From Sarcomyxa edulis (lineage: Eukaryota > Basidiomycota > Agaricomycetes > Agaricales > Mycenaceae), in contig QUOL01000008.1 in NCBI GenBank assembly GCA_009761415.1, forward strand, positions 620,001 to 684,000: a stretch of 64,000 bases of DNA, written 5' to 3'. The notes under the pieces were generated by a model that was given only the letters and a program-made list of their open reading frames with translations, was not told the DNA's origin and made no database searches. Of the stretch, positions 1 to 10,970 are shown in pieces. The position numbers were made by a program, and so were the translations under genes. How positions within the stretch are numbered: position 1 is the stretch's first letter; each line of letters starts with the position of its first letter.

Positions 1-1709
1 TCTTTCGGATTTTTTGGGCTTGTTGGACTGTTTATACAATCGTTGGGTGAATATCTATTGCTACTTTTACTATTACTTACTGTGATCTACTCTCTAGTCA
101 TCGGTGCATGCTTTACACACTCTATCTTTTCTTGTTCTGTTATTTATATCCCCTCTTTCTGTTTTCCCCATAACCCTCACTCCCTACTGGATGGCTCCCT
201 ACTGGGTGGCTAACGAGACTCGAGAGCATGGACTATACATATATCCCCCATCCCACTCACCGCCGCTGTATCACTGCTAACATTACATCGCATCTTCACA
301 TACCCTTCCTTCTATCTTCCACGTCGGCGGAGGTTCGGCTGAAATTGCTTCCTGCACCCCCCCCCTACTCACATACGCATATCACCATCGACTGTCTTCC
401 ACAGCGCACTCTGTAGATACGAAACGTCATAGAATTAAGCGCTGCTACACATGTCTGCCATCACCATCTGTTCATGCCACTGGTACACTAGTGTTTCTCG
501 GCGAACAGCTTTTTGGTCCGAGTCCGAGTCTGCCTTGTGGCGCTGACAGAAACAACATGTCAAGGAAAAATCAAAGATGTGTGATACTAGTGATACATCT
601 TATACTGACTGCCTTGCGAAGATTCGTACCATATCCAAACTGTCGGTTCGTACCCCATCTTCCCCCTCTAACCCGACTCGATGTTTGATGAATAATGTTC
701 AAGAGCTTACTTGGGTTCAGATGCAATTTTATGCTTCTCTGGCTTGAATGAAATCCGCGTGGGCCCGAAAGTATCGTTTCGCCGATTCATGTAAGTGAAC
801 GAAGTATATGCAGTTATAGGGAGCGAAGAGGGCTGAGATAGAAGAGGGTAGAGTGAAAAGTAAACGCACAGTGCTTGCGGCGAAGACTCATTAACTAGGC
901 TTCAATGTGAATGCATGGGCTGACTTGACAGAGTTGGCACAACGCACTCGCACGGATAGTTGAATTAGCGGCTCATCAGGAAGTTGAGTATACAGTTCAG
1001 CGATTGGGCCCGTAGTGTATCTCTTCGGTACTTCATCCATGAGCTTGTGACACGTCAAAAAATATTGCGTTCTGTGTAAAATAGTAGCCATTCACAAAGG
1101 TGATATCAGTATATCATGAGACTACGCACACCAACTTCGTTCCTGTCCTGGTGCAAATAATGTCTGCTTGTATCGGGAACGAGTACGATCCACATACGTT
1201 CGTCGGACAAGAACGACTCGGAGATAAAAATCGTCATGGAGGCATAATAGAGGCTAGTCTGAATCTTGCGAATGTGGCCCTCGTAGATTCTAGTCGAGCT
1301 GTAGACCATTTAGGGGGCACGAAGGACGTCAGAGAAGAGATAGGTCAGAAATTAGATCTTCGCTAGCAAGAACAACATGAGTCCTCGAAGATACATCGTT
1401 TGGTAGCACCGACAAAATTTCGGCGTTCTGTCAGTACGAAAAGCCCCTCTGGTGAGAATTTAAAGGGCCTGTGTGCTAGTTCAGCATCCAGACGGTGGGC
1501 AGGTCGAAAAAAAAAACATGTGGGTCCATGGGGGTCAAGATCAAGAGACGCGTCCACGTTGCATAGCCGACAGCATTTCGCATCTTGACTTTGTCGAGCT
1601 CGACCACAATTCTTCGACATTTCTTTGCAGTGACATCAAACTCATTCAAAACGCCCTTGGATTGTGAGCTTGGATACCCTCGAAAACAAGCCCTATTTTG
1701 GATCTCGAA
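1..1709. other. No recognisable gene upstream of ERV25
   Basis: I see no recognisable gene here. The stretch has short open frames on both strands that match no family I know and lack a convincing exon chain. CT-rich tracts near 120-180 and 300-360 would suit a promoter or UTR. The last 100 bases before 1710 should hold the ERV25 promoter and 5' leader. A gene running off the left edge cannot be excluded. Confidence 0.4.
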
Positions 1710-2573
1710 ATGTCCCGACCTCGATCACCTACTCCCGGACGGCCATGGACACTCTCACCCCTTCTTCTCTTGACTCTCTTCGCTATATGTCTACCAACTA
1801 ATGCCATCAAATTTGCTCTCCAAGCATACCGATATCCACCTGCAAAATGTATCTGGAATCCTGCTCACATCAACGCCCTCGTCATCGTCACAGCGAACGT
1901 TGGGCCAGGAGAGAATCAACGCGTCGACATCGAGATCGTAGATTCAAGTCCACAAAAGAACGTTTATCTTAGCAAAAAGGGAATCAAGGCAGAGACGAGG
2001 TTGGCTATTACAGCACACTCGGAAGGGGAGGTGGGCGTATGCTTCAGAAATTATCTGGACCACGGTGCGTCTACAGACACCGTCCTTCTCGAGTAGATAT
2101 TCATGATCTTTCGGTGCTACAGATGTGCCATATGAACAGGCTCCCAAGATGTCTCGGATCGTCGATTTAGATGTGGATATTGGTGCTGATGCAGTTGACT
2201 ACAAGTACGTTCTTCTGTTGTCGTTTAAGTCCACGTCTTGAGATATTCCGTTCCCACTCAGCGCTATCGCAAACCAAGAATCATTATCTGGTCTCGAGGT
2301 AGAGATGCGCAAGCTGGAAGGAATCGTCAAAGAGATAGTAGACGAAATGGGTTACCTCAAAAAGCGAGAAGAACGGTTCACTGATACCAACGGTGAGAAG
2401 ATCCCCCCGTATCAGTCGTTTCATGCGCTTACCCCTACCTGTGCGACTCAGCCTCGACAAATCAGAGAGTGCAGAACTTCGCATGGTTTACCCTCGTTTC
2501 ACTCGGAGGTTTGGGAATATGGCAGATCTTCCATTTACGTGCATTCTTCAAAAGGAAATACCTCATTGATTGA
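1710..2573 (+). CDS. ERV25: p24/EMP24 family cargo receptor, ERV25-like
   Basis: Type I membrane protein of the p24 (EMP24/GP25L) family, which cycles between ER and Golgi in COPII/COPI vesicles and sorts cargo such as GPI-anchored proteins. Four exons fit well: 1710-2064, 2123-2204, 2262-2392 and 2452-2573, with 57-61 nt GT-AG introns. The product has a signal peptide (hydrophobic LLLLTLFAICL), a GOLD domain beginning IKFALQAYRYPPAKCIW with the second conserved Cys in GEVGVCFRN, a coiled-coil linker (EVEMRKLEGIVKEI), one C-terminal membrane helix (WFTLVSLGGLGIWQIF) and a short basic tail ending KRKYLID, which suits COP coat binding. I chose the ATG at 1710 because the frame upstream offers only TTG. 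The opening after the signal peptide is closest to the Erv25/TMED10 branch. Fragments of its last exon recur at 14.8 and 25.0 kb. Confidence 0.93.
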
Positions 2574-2634
2574 GGACGTTCATGTATCTTTTCCTGCAAG
2601 AATACATCCCTTTTGATTGACGTACATGTCCTAG

Positions 2635-3446
2635 CTCACCACCATCATCAAAAGTCGTTTTTTGCGCATTCCGCTGGCCTCACTTCGAGAACGATCTCAG
2701 AATCTACCCAGTCGCTCCTTACTGTGCAGTAGGAGGTTTCTGTAAAGAGTAGAGAGACGTCGAGCTGCTAGGAAAGAAAAAAGACAACATTCTACTATTG
2801 CTCGTGCTTCTGTTGAGAGCCTGCCTCAGGTGTCACCTCTTATAGGTCCTGCACACTTACTGCACTACTGCAGCTTCTGCTTGTTTGCTACATTCTCGTA
2901 CGCTTGACAGCCTGCTCGCCGTTGCGGGGGTTGGACCTTTTTTCTTGCTTTTTCTGCCTTATCAGAATCGCGCTCGGACTCATCCGTTTTTGCCCGAGAA
3001 ACCCTTCGCCCTACGGCTGATCGTCGCCGGTGGCTGAACTCGTCGCGAACCATTGTTGGTTCTCTATCGCCCGCGTTTTTTATTATTATAGAAGGGTCAC
3101 GTACCAGCAGTGTGCGTGGCCCTATGGCTCATACATCTTTACTGTCAGGGAAAGGCTTCAGATCAAGGTGTTGTAGGTGCCTGGAAGGCGGGGATTTTGT
3201 TAACAGCTGGAGAACTGGTGTTATCCTCCCATTGGGTTTTATCCGCCTGTCCAGCTAGTGCCGGGGCACTTCTTACTTCTTGAGGCTGGATACCGACCCC
3301 CTGTAGGTACTTGTGTTCTGTCGGCTTCTCGTAGGTAGTTTATGGATAGCCACCCGTAGATTATCGACTTGTTAGTCTACAGTAAACTGATCGTTCCTGA
3401 ACGGGACCACGTCAGTATAATATACCTCCTCCTCCTCCTCCTCCTA
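2635..3446. other. ~0.8 kb segment absent from the duplicated copy
   Basis: At 25620-25650 the duplicated copy runs directly from GTACATGCCCTAG into AGGAAGACTTCTAG. Here the same join is interrupted for about 812 bases, with TCCTAG on both sides (2629-2634 and 3441-3446). The segment ends in a (CTC)n tract. It contains a 62-codon basic frame on the minus strand (2865-3053) that I do not recognise. I see no inverted termini, so its class is unknown. It could be an insertion here or a deletion in the other copy. Confidence 0.4.
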
Positions 3447-4379
3447 GAGGAACATTTCTAGCTCCGCCTTTCCAAAATTCAAATTCAAAGTGGGTTCTGA
3501 CCGTCACATCCGGCTTTCTGATGGGGCCTCTACATTTTAGTGCCTCCAATGAAAGGGTCGTTGGTCGACACGGCAGAAACGGACCTTCAGACCTAAGGCC
3601 CAATGTGGGTATACTTGTCTTGTGCCTTCTCACTGCACTGATCAACGATTGTTATCGATGGACGAGGGAAGGTGCGGTCTTCACCTTGAGTTTCTGGATA
3701 TTCTTTCGCTGATTAGGCCCGAAAAGAGTCGACGGCGTTTCCCGGTCATTGTTTCTAATGAAGAAACTTATGCTTACCCCCACCGTCGAATCATCGGGTG
3801 GAAACATGCGTTGATCTTTCCCTGAACTCACTGGTTTCTTCCAGCTGATCACACCCCATATTGACTTGCGACGGCTCTGGCCATAGTGCTTGCGCACATC
3901 TCCTTTATCGTATTGGACAAGACGTCATGTTCTAACGGTCTTTAGGCACTCTTTTCTCACTGGCACAAATCGTCGACGTCTTGTGTGTGATAGGCTTTGC
4001 GCACTTCTTTCTCATCCAATCAGTGCTTCGAAAAAGGTGGAACAAGGTACGGCATTTTCCTGTATTTCTTCCAATTTTTTACTGGAAAAACCCGGGACCA
4101 TTTCACGACGTCTGGCCATTGTTTCTAAGCCGATATTTGCGCGTATCTTCTCTTGCGAATCTTGGATTTGAGAACAATGGTGCCATGATGTTCGCGGAAG
4201 TCTCTATCCTTCATTCCCGATAGTTCTACCTCTTTTATCACGGATCCAGTTTCCTACGGTCCGTTGTTAGAGTGCTGCCGCGTGTATAGGTTTAAATATC
4301 TCCTTTTCAATCTCCCATTTCCTTCGACAACTTCCCCTCTTTCCTCCCTCCAAACTTTCGCTAAGGTTCCGGACGCGCT
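3447..4379. repeat. Upstream region of family X copy A, duplicated at 25637-26562
   Basis: This non-coding stretch before copy A aligns almost end to end with 25637-26562 before copy D, with scattered substitutions and small indels. Examples are the shared GCGACGGCTCTGGCCATAG and CGTCGACGTCTTGTGTGTGA. Both lead into an ATG followed by the codons MSDR. It presumably carries the promoter; a CT-rich stretch (4305-4370) sits just before the ATG, as is common in fungal promoters. Confidence 0.75.
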
Positions 4380-6834
4380 ATGAGCGACCGTCCTAAGCCG
4401 GCGACGTACGTTAATCAGACCTAGGACAATGCATTCTTCTTACCAACTGTCTTGTAGATCCAAGCCGCCAAAGTCAGCTTATGGCAAAGGATCTTCAAGC
4501 AAGGCGGCTAGCCAAACGTCTTCCAAGTATGTGTATTGCCAATCTTGTCATACTATTGGTCTCATAATAATCGTTCTCCAGGCAGAATCTAGAGTGCGTA
4601 TCTTCATATCACGATGCGATACACTACTGTTATTGATATTCTCTTAGGCCTCCCCCATTTCAGTAGGCAATGGTTTTGTGGTAATTCAAGTACGACTACT
4701 GACCAAATTACAGTACACATGCAAATCCCTCGAGTCCAGCACCTTCCTCTCAAGGCAGGCTGTCAAATTCTGCGTATGTCCAAAGTTGTCTTCCTCGAGT
4801 CTTCTCTTTTCAACACCAAGTCCATTACAGTCGGTGCGCGATAAGCGATGTCACCGCATCATTAAGCGGCACAGTCTTAGAGTCTTTAATTGACCGCGAT
4901 ATCTTTATCGTGCCTCACACCGCCATGAACTACAAAAATGACCCCGAGGGCGTGTATCAATCCATCGCCAACATGATACTCATCTACGATAGGGACACGC
5001 GGCCTAGGTGGATAAGAAGTTGGAACCGTGAGGTATGTTGATCTTCATTTTGAGGCTCACCTACCCTCACTGCTCGTTTGTAATTATTAGGAAGACCTTC
5101 CGAGACTTGGACCTGATGACAAATACCGCAAAGAACTCTTTTCCGACAACAGGCTCAAGAACTCCCAAGACTTCCTAGAGGACGACGCTGCGAACGCTAT
5201 CATTAGCCGCTTGCCTAGCATCATCGAGTGCTGTGATTTAGCTAGAACACGAAGTGAAGTTGCTGTGATCCGTGGTGCTACTGAAATGGAGTGGCGACAA
5301 GCATGGGATCAGCTCTTGGTCAAGACCACTCATCGCATTGCTTCGAGGAGGCTTTACTCTATCCACATTTTGTGAGTAACATTGATCACATCGCGTTCGA
5401 TTACAGCTCATGCATGTATTGATATTTTGTGTCAGGTGTGAGCGCGGATTGAACTTTCCAGTTAATCCACACCTCCTGCAGATACGCCCCAGAACCATAG
5501 CATTTAACGCCGAACGTCTCGAGTTCATACGAACGGTTTACCGTGTCGCTGGAGCTGCAGAGGTTGCGTCAGCAAACGCGTCTGACGCTCGTCTTAAACA
5601 ATTGCAAACCGCGGCTCAACATATCAATTTTCATTGGGCACGGATCACCGCCTTGCTGAAGAGACCGATAGAAGAAGCTACCGCAACTTTTGACTACATA
5701 CTTCGCCGAAGGTGCTCCGCAGAATCTCTTACTGGTATCTGCGATTCGCTGCTAGTCGTCCCTTGCAAGGATGCTGGCTTCGAAATCCACGAAGCATTGT
5801 TTCTCACAATGTGTGCAGCATCTCCCGAGGCCGAATCGCAGGTGCTTTTCGATGAATCCGTTGCTATAATGGAAAATTTTCACCTCGTCATCTCTCCGAG
5901 TCCAGACCGATCCACTCCCCGACCAATCGACACGCGAGACACAACCAAGTCACGAAAGAAAGGCAAACAGCCGACATCTTCTGAAGATGTGCAGTGGCCC
6001 GCAGTGCCCGCTCCTGCCGATTTGGCGTCCTCGTGTATAACATATCTCAACCCTTTTGTCACCGATTGTTCCACCCACGATGGCCTACCCAGGCCTCTTA
6101 TGAAATCTGACCCACCTCCGGCGAAGAACAGACCGAAACCCCGTACTCCAAACGCGGCTCAATTCCGAGCAATGCTTGCGAAGTTGAAGGAGTCTCACAA
6201 AATCTTTCTCGATGACGATCTTCTTCTTGTCTTGCTCTTTATAGAGTTCAAGAAGGCTGGTGACAACACCATTCACAAGGCTACAAACCAAGCACGAAGC
6301 TACGCTGCAGCGGTCTTGAAATTCCTTGGGCTTCTCGGTATCACTAATCAGCCTACCTACGGGCTTGTGACAACTGGAAATCGCGGTGCTCTGTATATGG
6401 CCATGTACAATGAGCTTGAGAACGACAAGAGTACGACACGGTCTAGCAAACGGGACTCCAAGGTATCTGAGACTCTTGTTCTTATCACTTCTATCGGGAA
6501 GATGACTTACTATCTCATTTGATAGAAGAACTGCCTCATCATGGAGTGGAATGTTCGCACATACGACCTTGCTAACATAGGCGACACCTATGAGCTTTCC
6601 GTCTTCATGCAATCACTTGCAGAACAAAGCGAGGCGCTCTCAGAAAGGCTCAAGATACTCCTACCAGACTTCATCAGACGGGTGAAGGAGAACCCAGATA
6701 TATTGAAATGGTCGATGTGCTCCCGGGTAGCGAAGAAGGAGAGAGATGAGCACATGGAGGAGCTCGTCATAGAGATGGTAGAGCGAGGGAATGCGCTCCA
6801 AAAGTTTGCCGAGGAGCAATCTGCAGTATCGTAA
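4380..6834 (+). CDS. Family X hypothetical protein, copy A
   Basis: Unrecognised multi-exon gene, one of four copies here (A 4380, B and C on the minus strand, D disrupted at 26563). It starts MSDRPKPAT, then short Ser/Pro-rich exons. A conserved block follows (GTVLESLIDRDIFIVPHT, then IYDRDTRPRWIRSW), then ECCDLARTR, then a long C-terminal region from CERGLNFPVNP to the stop. The main C-terminal exon is open from about 5436 to 6460. A short intron with GTATCTGAG and TTTGATAG ends separates it from the last exon (KNCLIMEWNVRTYDLANIG). Copy A is the longest and ends in an extra charged helix (KKERDEHMEELVIEMVERG). I see no signal peptide, membrane helix or known catalytic motif. The family is probably intracellular and alpha-helical; its function is unknown. 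It faces copy B tail to tail about 200 bp away. Confidence 0.7.
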
Positions 6835-7031
6835 GCTTTACCATCAGTTTACCATAGATGAAATGTATCGAAATTACACCACTAGTTACTAGAAAGATGA
6901 ATAGGTTTCAGAGAGTTTAGGTTGTGCATCTATGTAGTCGTCAAGTAGTCGTTCAGATCCACTCGCTATTGAATGTAACTGTCAACGATCGCACACTGTG
7001 ACTGCTTCCTTCAAGGTCCTCGGGCCTCTTC

Positions 7032-9075
7032 CTACTCCCTACTCCAAGAACGTGCCGACCATCTTAAGATGCTGGGGTCCTTCTTCACTCGTCGGAGGAA
7101 CAAAGGTAGAATCTGCTCCAAGAACCTGGTTTTCAGCTTTCTACCTCGTTCCGCAAGTGCCTGCACGAAAACGGTAAATTCGTACACGTCGATCGTGTTG
7201 GCAATATCAAAGGTCCGTACGACTCGGTCCATAATAAGACGTTGTTTCTGGTGCGTCTGGATCAGTTCGGAGAAGTTCATCAGATTGGAACGAGAGTACC
7301 TTCATTGACCCATCTGGTTCTGACTCTCGTTGATTGCACATGGCCATAGATAACGTACCACGACCCCCAGAGACCACCAGAAGATAGATTGGTTCGTTGA
7401 CGATATCAAAAACGTCCAAGAACGTCAACGCTGCCGCAGCGCAAATCCGCGCTTGATTGGCCGCTTTCAGCTCATTGCAGCTGTTATCCTCAGCGTCTGA
7501 GAATATGACGAACAACGAGGGAAGCATGAGGTCTAAGCTTGGGAGGTCTGCAGTATACGAAGCGAAAAGAGAACGAAGTGACTTCATATCTAGATCATCT
7601 CTCGCGCCAGACCTGTGTGCGCGCTCTGTAGGGATGACGGTGGCATTGCGCCTAGCATGCCGACCTGAACTCTCCGTGGATTTCATCGAAAATGCGAGGG
7701 GCGGCTCCTGAGACAGGATGACTCCGGGACGTGATAGAATTAGGTGAAAATCGTCCATCATCTCGACAGATTTATTGAACACGTCCTGCAAGGTGGTGGA
7801 GAGTGGTCGCGAAGCATACAGAGCATCGAAGATCATTTCGTGGATCTGTCGTCCAACGGAGCCACACTGGACCGCCAGAATGATATCGCAGGTTCCCAAA
7901 AGAGGCTCTGAGGAACACCTTTGCCGTATGATGGCCTCGAAAGTAGCAGTCGAGACCCCAGGGTCCTTGAATCGGAGGGCTTCGATCTGAGCAAGACATC
8001 TCTCGGCTTCTTCACCCATGATTTGGCATTGCGCGGGATTGGATCGGCAGGTGGCTGGAGGCCGTATTTTGAGACTTGCATGTACAGCCTCGGAATAGAG
8101 CATATCGAGCAGAAAAATGCGCATAAGGTATTCTCTCAGATCCTCGAATACGAGGCAGTTTTTCGAGAGGAATCGAGATCGATATGGATTGACTGGAAGG
8201 TTGATACCGGGATTACACCTACATAGATAAATTTGTCAGATTTTGAATCGTCACTGATGGCTTTTACTCACAAAGTAATGAGGAGACCACTGTTCGTTGA
8301 GTCGACCACGAGAGTCGTCTTTGCTAGCAATTGATCCCAAGATTGCTGACGTCCACCACCACGAGTTCGAGTTCTGGCCAAATCACAGCATTCTATAATC
8401 CCACGGAAGTGATTACAGAGGGAATTTGCGGCCTCCTGCTCAAGAAAGATCTGTGTCTCTCTAAGCCTATCATTCGCAAAAAATTCTTCCCCATATTTCA
8501 TGAGACGAGAGCCAAGATTTGGAAGCGCTGTCTGAAATTGATATCAACGGTAAGTGCGTAAGGCTCATGATGAGCACGAGTCGCGCACCTGGTGCTCCCA
8601 AGCTTTCACCCATCGAGGACGAATGTCATTATCGTAAATTGACATCATGTCTGTCATACATAGAAACACAAATTCAATAATCTCCAAGTCCGGGATATCA
8701 GCAACGACGTATGGCACGGCGAAGATGTTGCGATCAGTCAGAAACTCTATAACTGTGCACCCATGTTCATCTGCCTCTGTGTCGTGGCAGCTATGGAGTC
8801 AAGTGTCAACGCAAGTATGGGACGCATGGCCTTTCAAACGCACCGAGCATGTGAATATTGGGATTGATCAATGGACACAGGTTGAGTTGCGGGTATGGAG
8901 CTGGCATCCACAGACTGGGTGCATTGCCCTGGAGCGTTATAACTAACATTTGGGGACAGTTAGGGTACAATGCATTGGCGGACATACATGGTACAGTTTC
9001 TACGTTCGTAGATGACAGAAATCCATTGTTGACCGCGAATGGCAAAGACTCGATTCTGGGGTTTAGACGAAACAT
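7032..9075 (-). CDS. Family X hypothetical protein, copy B
   Basis: Minus-strand paralogue of copy A with the same block order: CTVIEFLTDRNIFAVPY, IYDNDIRPRWVKAW, KYGEEFFANDRL, ECCDLARTRTRGGG, NLPVNPYRSRF, then the large exon (RCSSEPLLGTCDIILAVQCG) and the last exon (KQRLIMDRVVRTFDIANT). At least three introns are implied. One, at about 7253-7303, ends GCACCAG before KQRL, the same place as in copies A and C. The start is uncertain: an ATG at 9075 opens MFRLNPRIES and abuts the end of Y1, leaving almost no promoter, so an upstream or alternative first exon is possible. Function unknown. Confidence 0.62.
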
Positions 9076-9088
9076 GAGAACGGTTGGA

Positions 9089-10491
9089 TCATGTAGGAGC
9101 TGCATATGGACGATGGACGAACCCGATTTGTGCGCTACTCGCTACCTCCAAGCGCCATTTCTCGATGAAATCTTCCTTGGAAGTTACGACGCGGGTGGTT
9201 TCGGGCGACCAAGACCATGTTGGCAGAAGAATCCTTCTGGCTTGATGTCTTAGAGTCTGCAAGAATTCCTTTAGACTCGTATGTTCGTAGAGCCCCAAGA
9301 TCAACGACGCAAAAGCTAGGCATTGGAAAGGATTCGTAAGATGGTAGATGCCTATATTCTCTTTGGACGAGGAGTTGCATGGCGTTGCCCAATGTCTCGT
9401 GGGCTAATTTTAAAGCATGAGATATAGCTCTGAACGGGCAAAACGAATGTTCATACCTCCATTCCACTTTCATCAATCCATCCCATAGCCAGCTGGACAG
9501 TCAATCCATCACTTGTGATGATGAAGCCAACCACCGGCTCAGTTACGCCCCATACTTGACGCTGATGGAGCAGCTTCGACATTACAAAGGGCATGGCCTC
9601 GGTTTCGGCAATGCAGACAACGGGTACATCCACGTAAGTCAAGGAAGGTGAAGACATCAAGATATGGGCGCGTTCAGGAACCTCTAAAGACGCGAGGGAT
9701 GGTCGTGTAGAGATGTCAGAAAGTTCGGTCTCCGTCATCGCAAAAGGAACATCAGGTTGAGCATACCAAGAGGAACCTCGGCGGCGAAAAACAGGAACGT
9801 TCTGTAGTGCTTCAGCACTAGGATATCCAACACTGAGACCTTCTTCACTTCCACTGATTTCTTCATTATCGTCAACGTTTAATTGGGCCTGATTATCGGC
9901 CATCTCGACATCCTCGTCTTCTTGGTCCGATTCTTCATCAAGTTCTGACTGGAGGAAGCATGCGAATTTGTCTTCAGATACAGCAAACTCTTCGTGCGTC
10001 ATTGTGTGAACAAGGAGAAATTCAGCTTCTCCCCCGTCACGAAATTTCGCGTGTTTGCTGTCACCGTGATGAGTACTGGTACGACGTTAGTGGTGTTGTG
10101 ATCTGACATACCGAGGGATCAGGTTGTTCGAGCAGTTTCTGAATAAAGCTGCGACAAGGCCAAACGTAATGGTCTTCACGAGGACCGGTTCCATTGGACT
10201 CATACTTGCTAACGCTCGTAGATCTGCGCAACTAGACATGACCAAGTCGAAGCTATCTTTGAGTTCCGGGTACGGGCTTTTTGGAGAGTCTGCGCTTGAA
10301 CTTATGTTTCCGGCTAGCTTCTCCAGTTCCGGGATCAGATACGCGGCAATTGGAGTAGTAGGTGGATGGGGGCCACGAGCCACCCATTGCGGTATACGCT
10401 CTGTTAAGAGACGAGCAACGGGCTGAATTGCGCTAGGCCAATCAGAGTTGGATGTGATAGCATGAAAATGCAGCCCAGAGCTATCTCGCAT
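9089..10491 (-). CDS. Family Y hypothetical protein, Y1
   Basis: Unrecognised gene with at least two clear exons. The first (10491 down to about 10100) runs from MRDSSGLHFHAITSNSDW to NCSNNLIPRYV. The second (10002 down to about 9450) is acidic at its start (DEESDQEDEDVEMADNQAQ) and continues to VDVPVVCIAETEAMPF and GFIITSDGLTVQLAMGWID. The C-terminal part is open in two frames. The frame reading LGLYEHTSLKEFLQTLRH shows mostly conservative changes against Y2, so I think it is the true C-terminus, but I could not place the intron that would reach it. Compared with Y2, the 5' end has indels around 10530-10600 that remove the longer N-terminus, so Y1 may be 5'-shortened. Function unknown. Confidence 0.5.
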
Positions 10492-10790
10492 GCTGCGAAT
10501 TTTGTCGGAGAACGGCGGCCAAGCTGCGTGCTACCTGTTGGGCCCCAGCAAGAGTCAACGTTCAAGTTCCGTCCGCGTATAGTCCGAGTACAGGGCCAAT
10601 TCTGGGAAGTTTGTTGAGAAGTTTGACTCTAGAATCCAAGAAAAAGAGGACAAAGGTCGGCAAGAACAAGTGCGATAGAAACAGGCACGGAACAGGTTAC
10701 AAAGGTTAGAAAGTTGAACAGAGTTGAACAGTCGGTTGAGCAGTCACAATAGCCTCCGCGTCACGGCGTGATTTGTGACATTCACGGCTG

Positions 10791-10970
10791 GTCAGAAAAA
10801 TCAGAGCGCAGTGCACTCAAGAGTCGATTCTCGAAAGGGGGAGGTATATTTAGGCAGACTTAGGCGGGTGCTTTAGGGATTGACTGGATCACTATGGCGT
10901 GCTTGAACAATCGTGCGCATACAGTAGGATACATGGTAGTCAGATTCTACCTGTAAGTCATGAATACAAG
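10791..10970. other. Spacer between tandem units
   Basis: A short region between the two duplicated units that seems unique. I see no gene or obvious element in it. It contains a direct repeat of AAGTCATGAAT (near 10956 and 10970). Confidence 0.4.

Larger units (their letters stand above)
7032..10790. repeat. Tandem duplication unit 1 (family X copy B + Y1)
   Basis: This block and 10971-14745 carry the same two genes in the same order and strand, offset by about 3.95 kb. Both end upstream of the Y gene in the shared non-coding string TAGCCTCCGCGTCACGGCG (near 10750 and 14701), so the duplication includes intergenic DNA. Coding differences are mostly conservative, so both copies were probably under selection after duplication. 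Confidence 0.8.

Noticed and set aside
3412..3645. Minus-strand frame with poly-Gly end
   Set aside because: Arises from the (CTC)n tract in non-coding sequence. The frame is not kept in the duplicate at 25620-25823 beyond shared bases.
9451..10002. Family Y as a PD-(D/E)XK-type nuclease
   Set aside because: The VDVPVVCIAEAE and GFVITSDG blocks loosely recall such folds, but I could not find an ordered D...E-x-K set, so no function is assigned.
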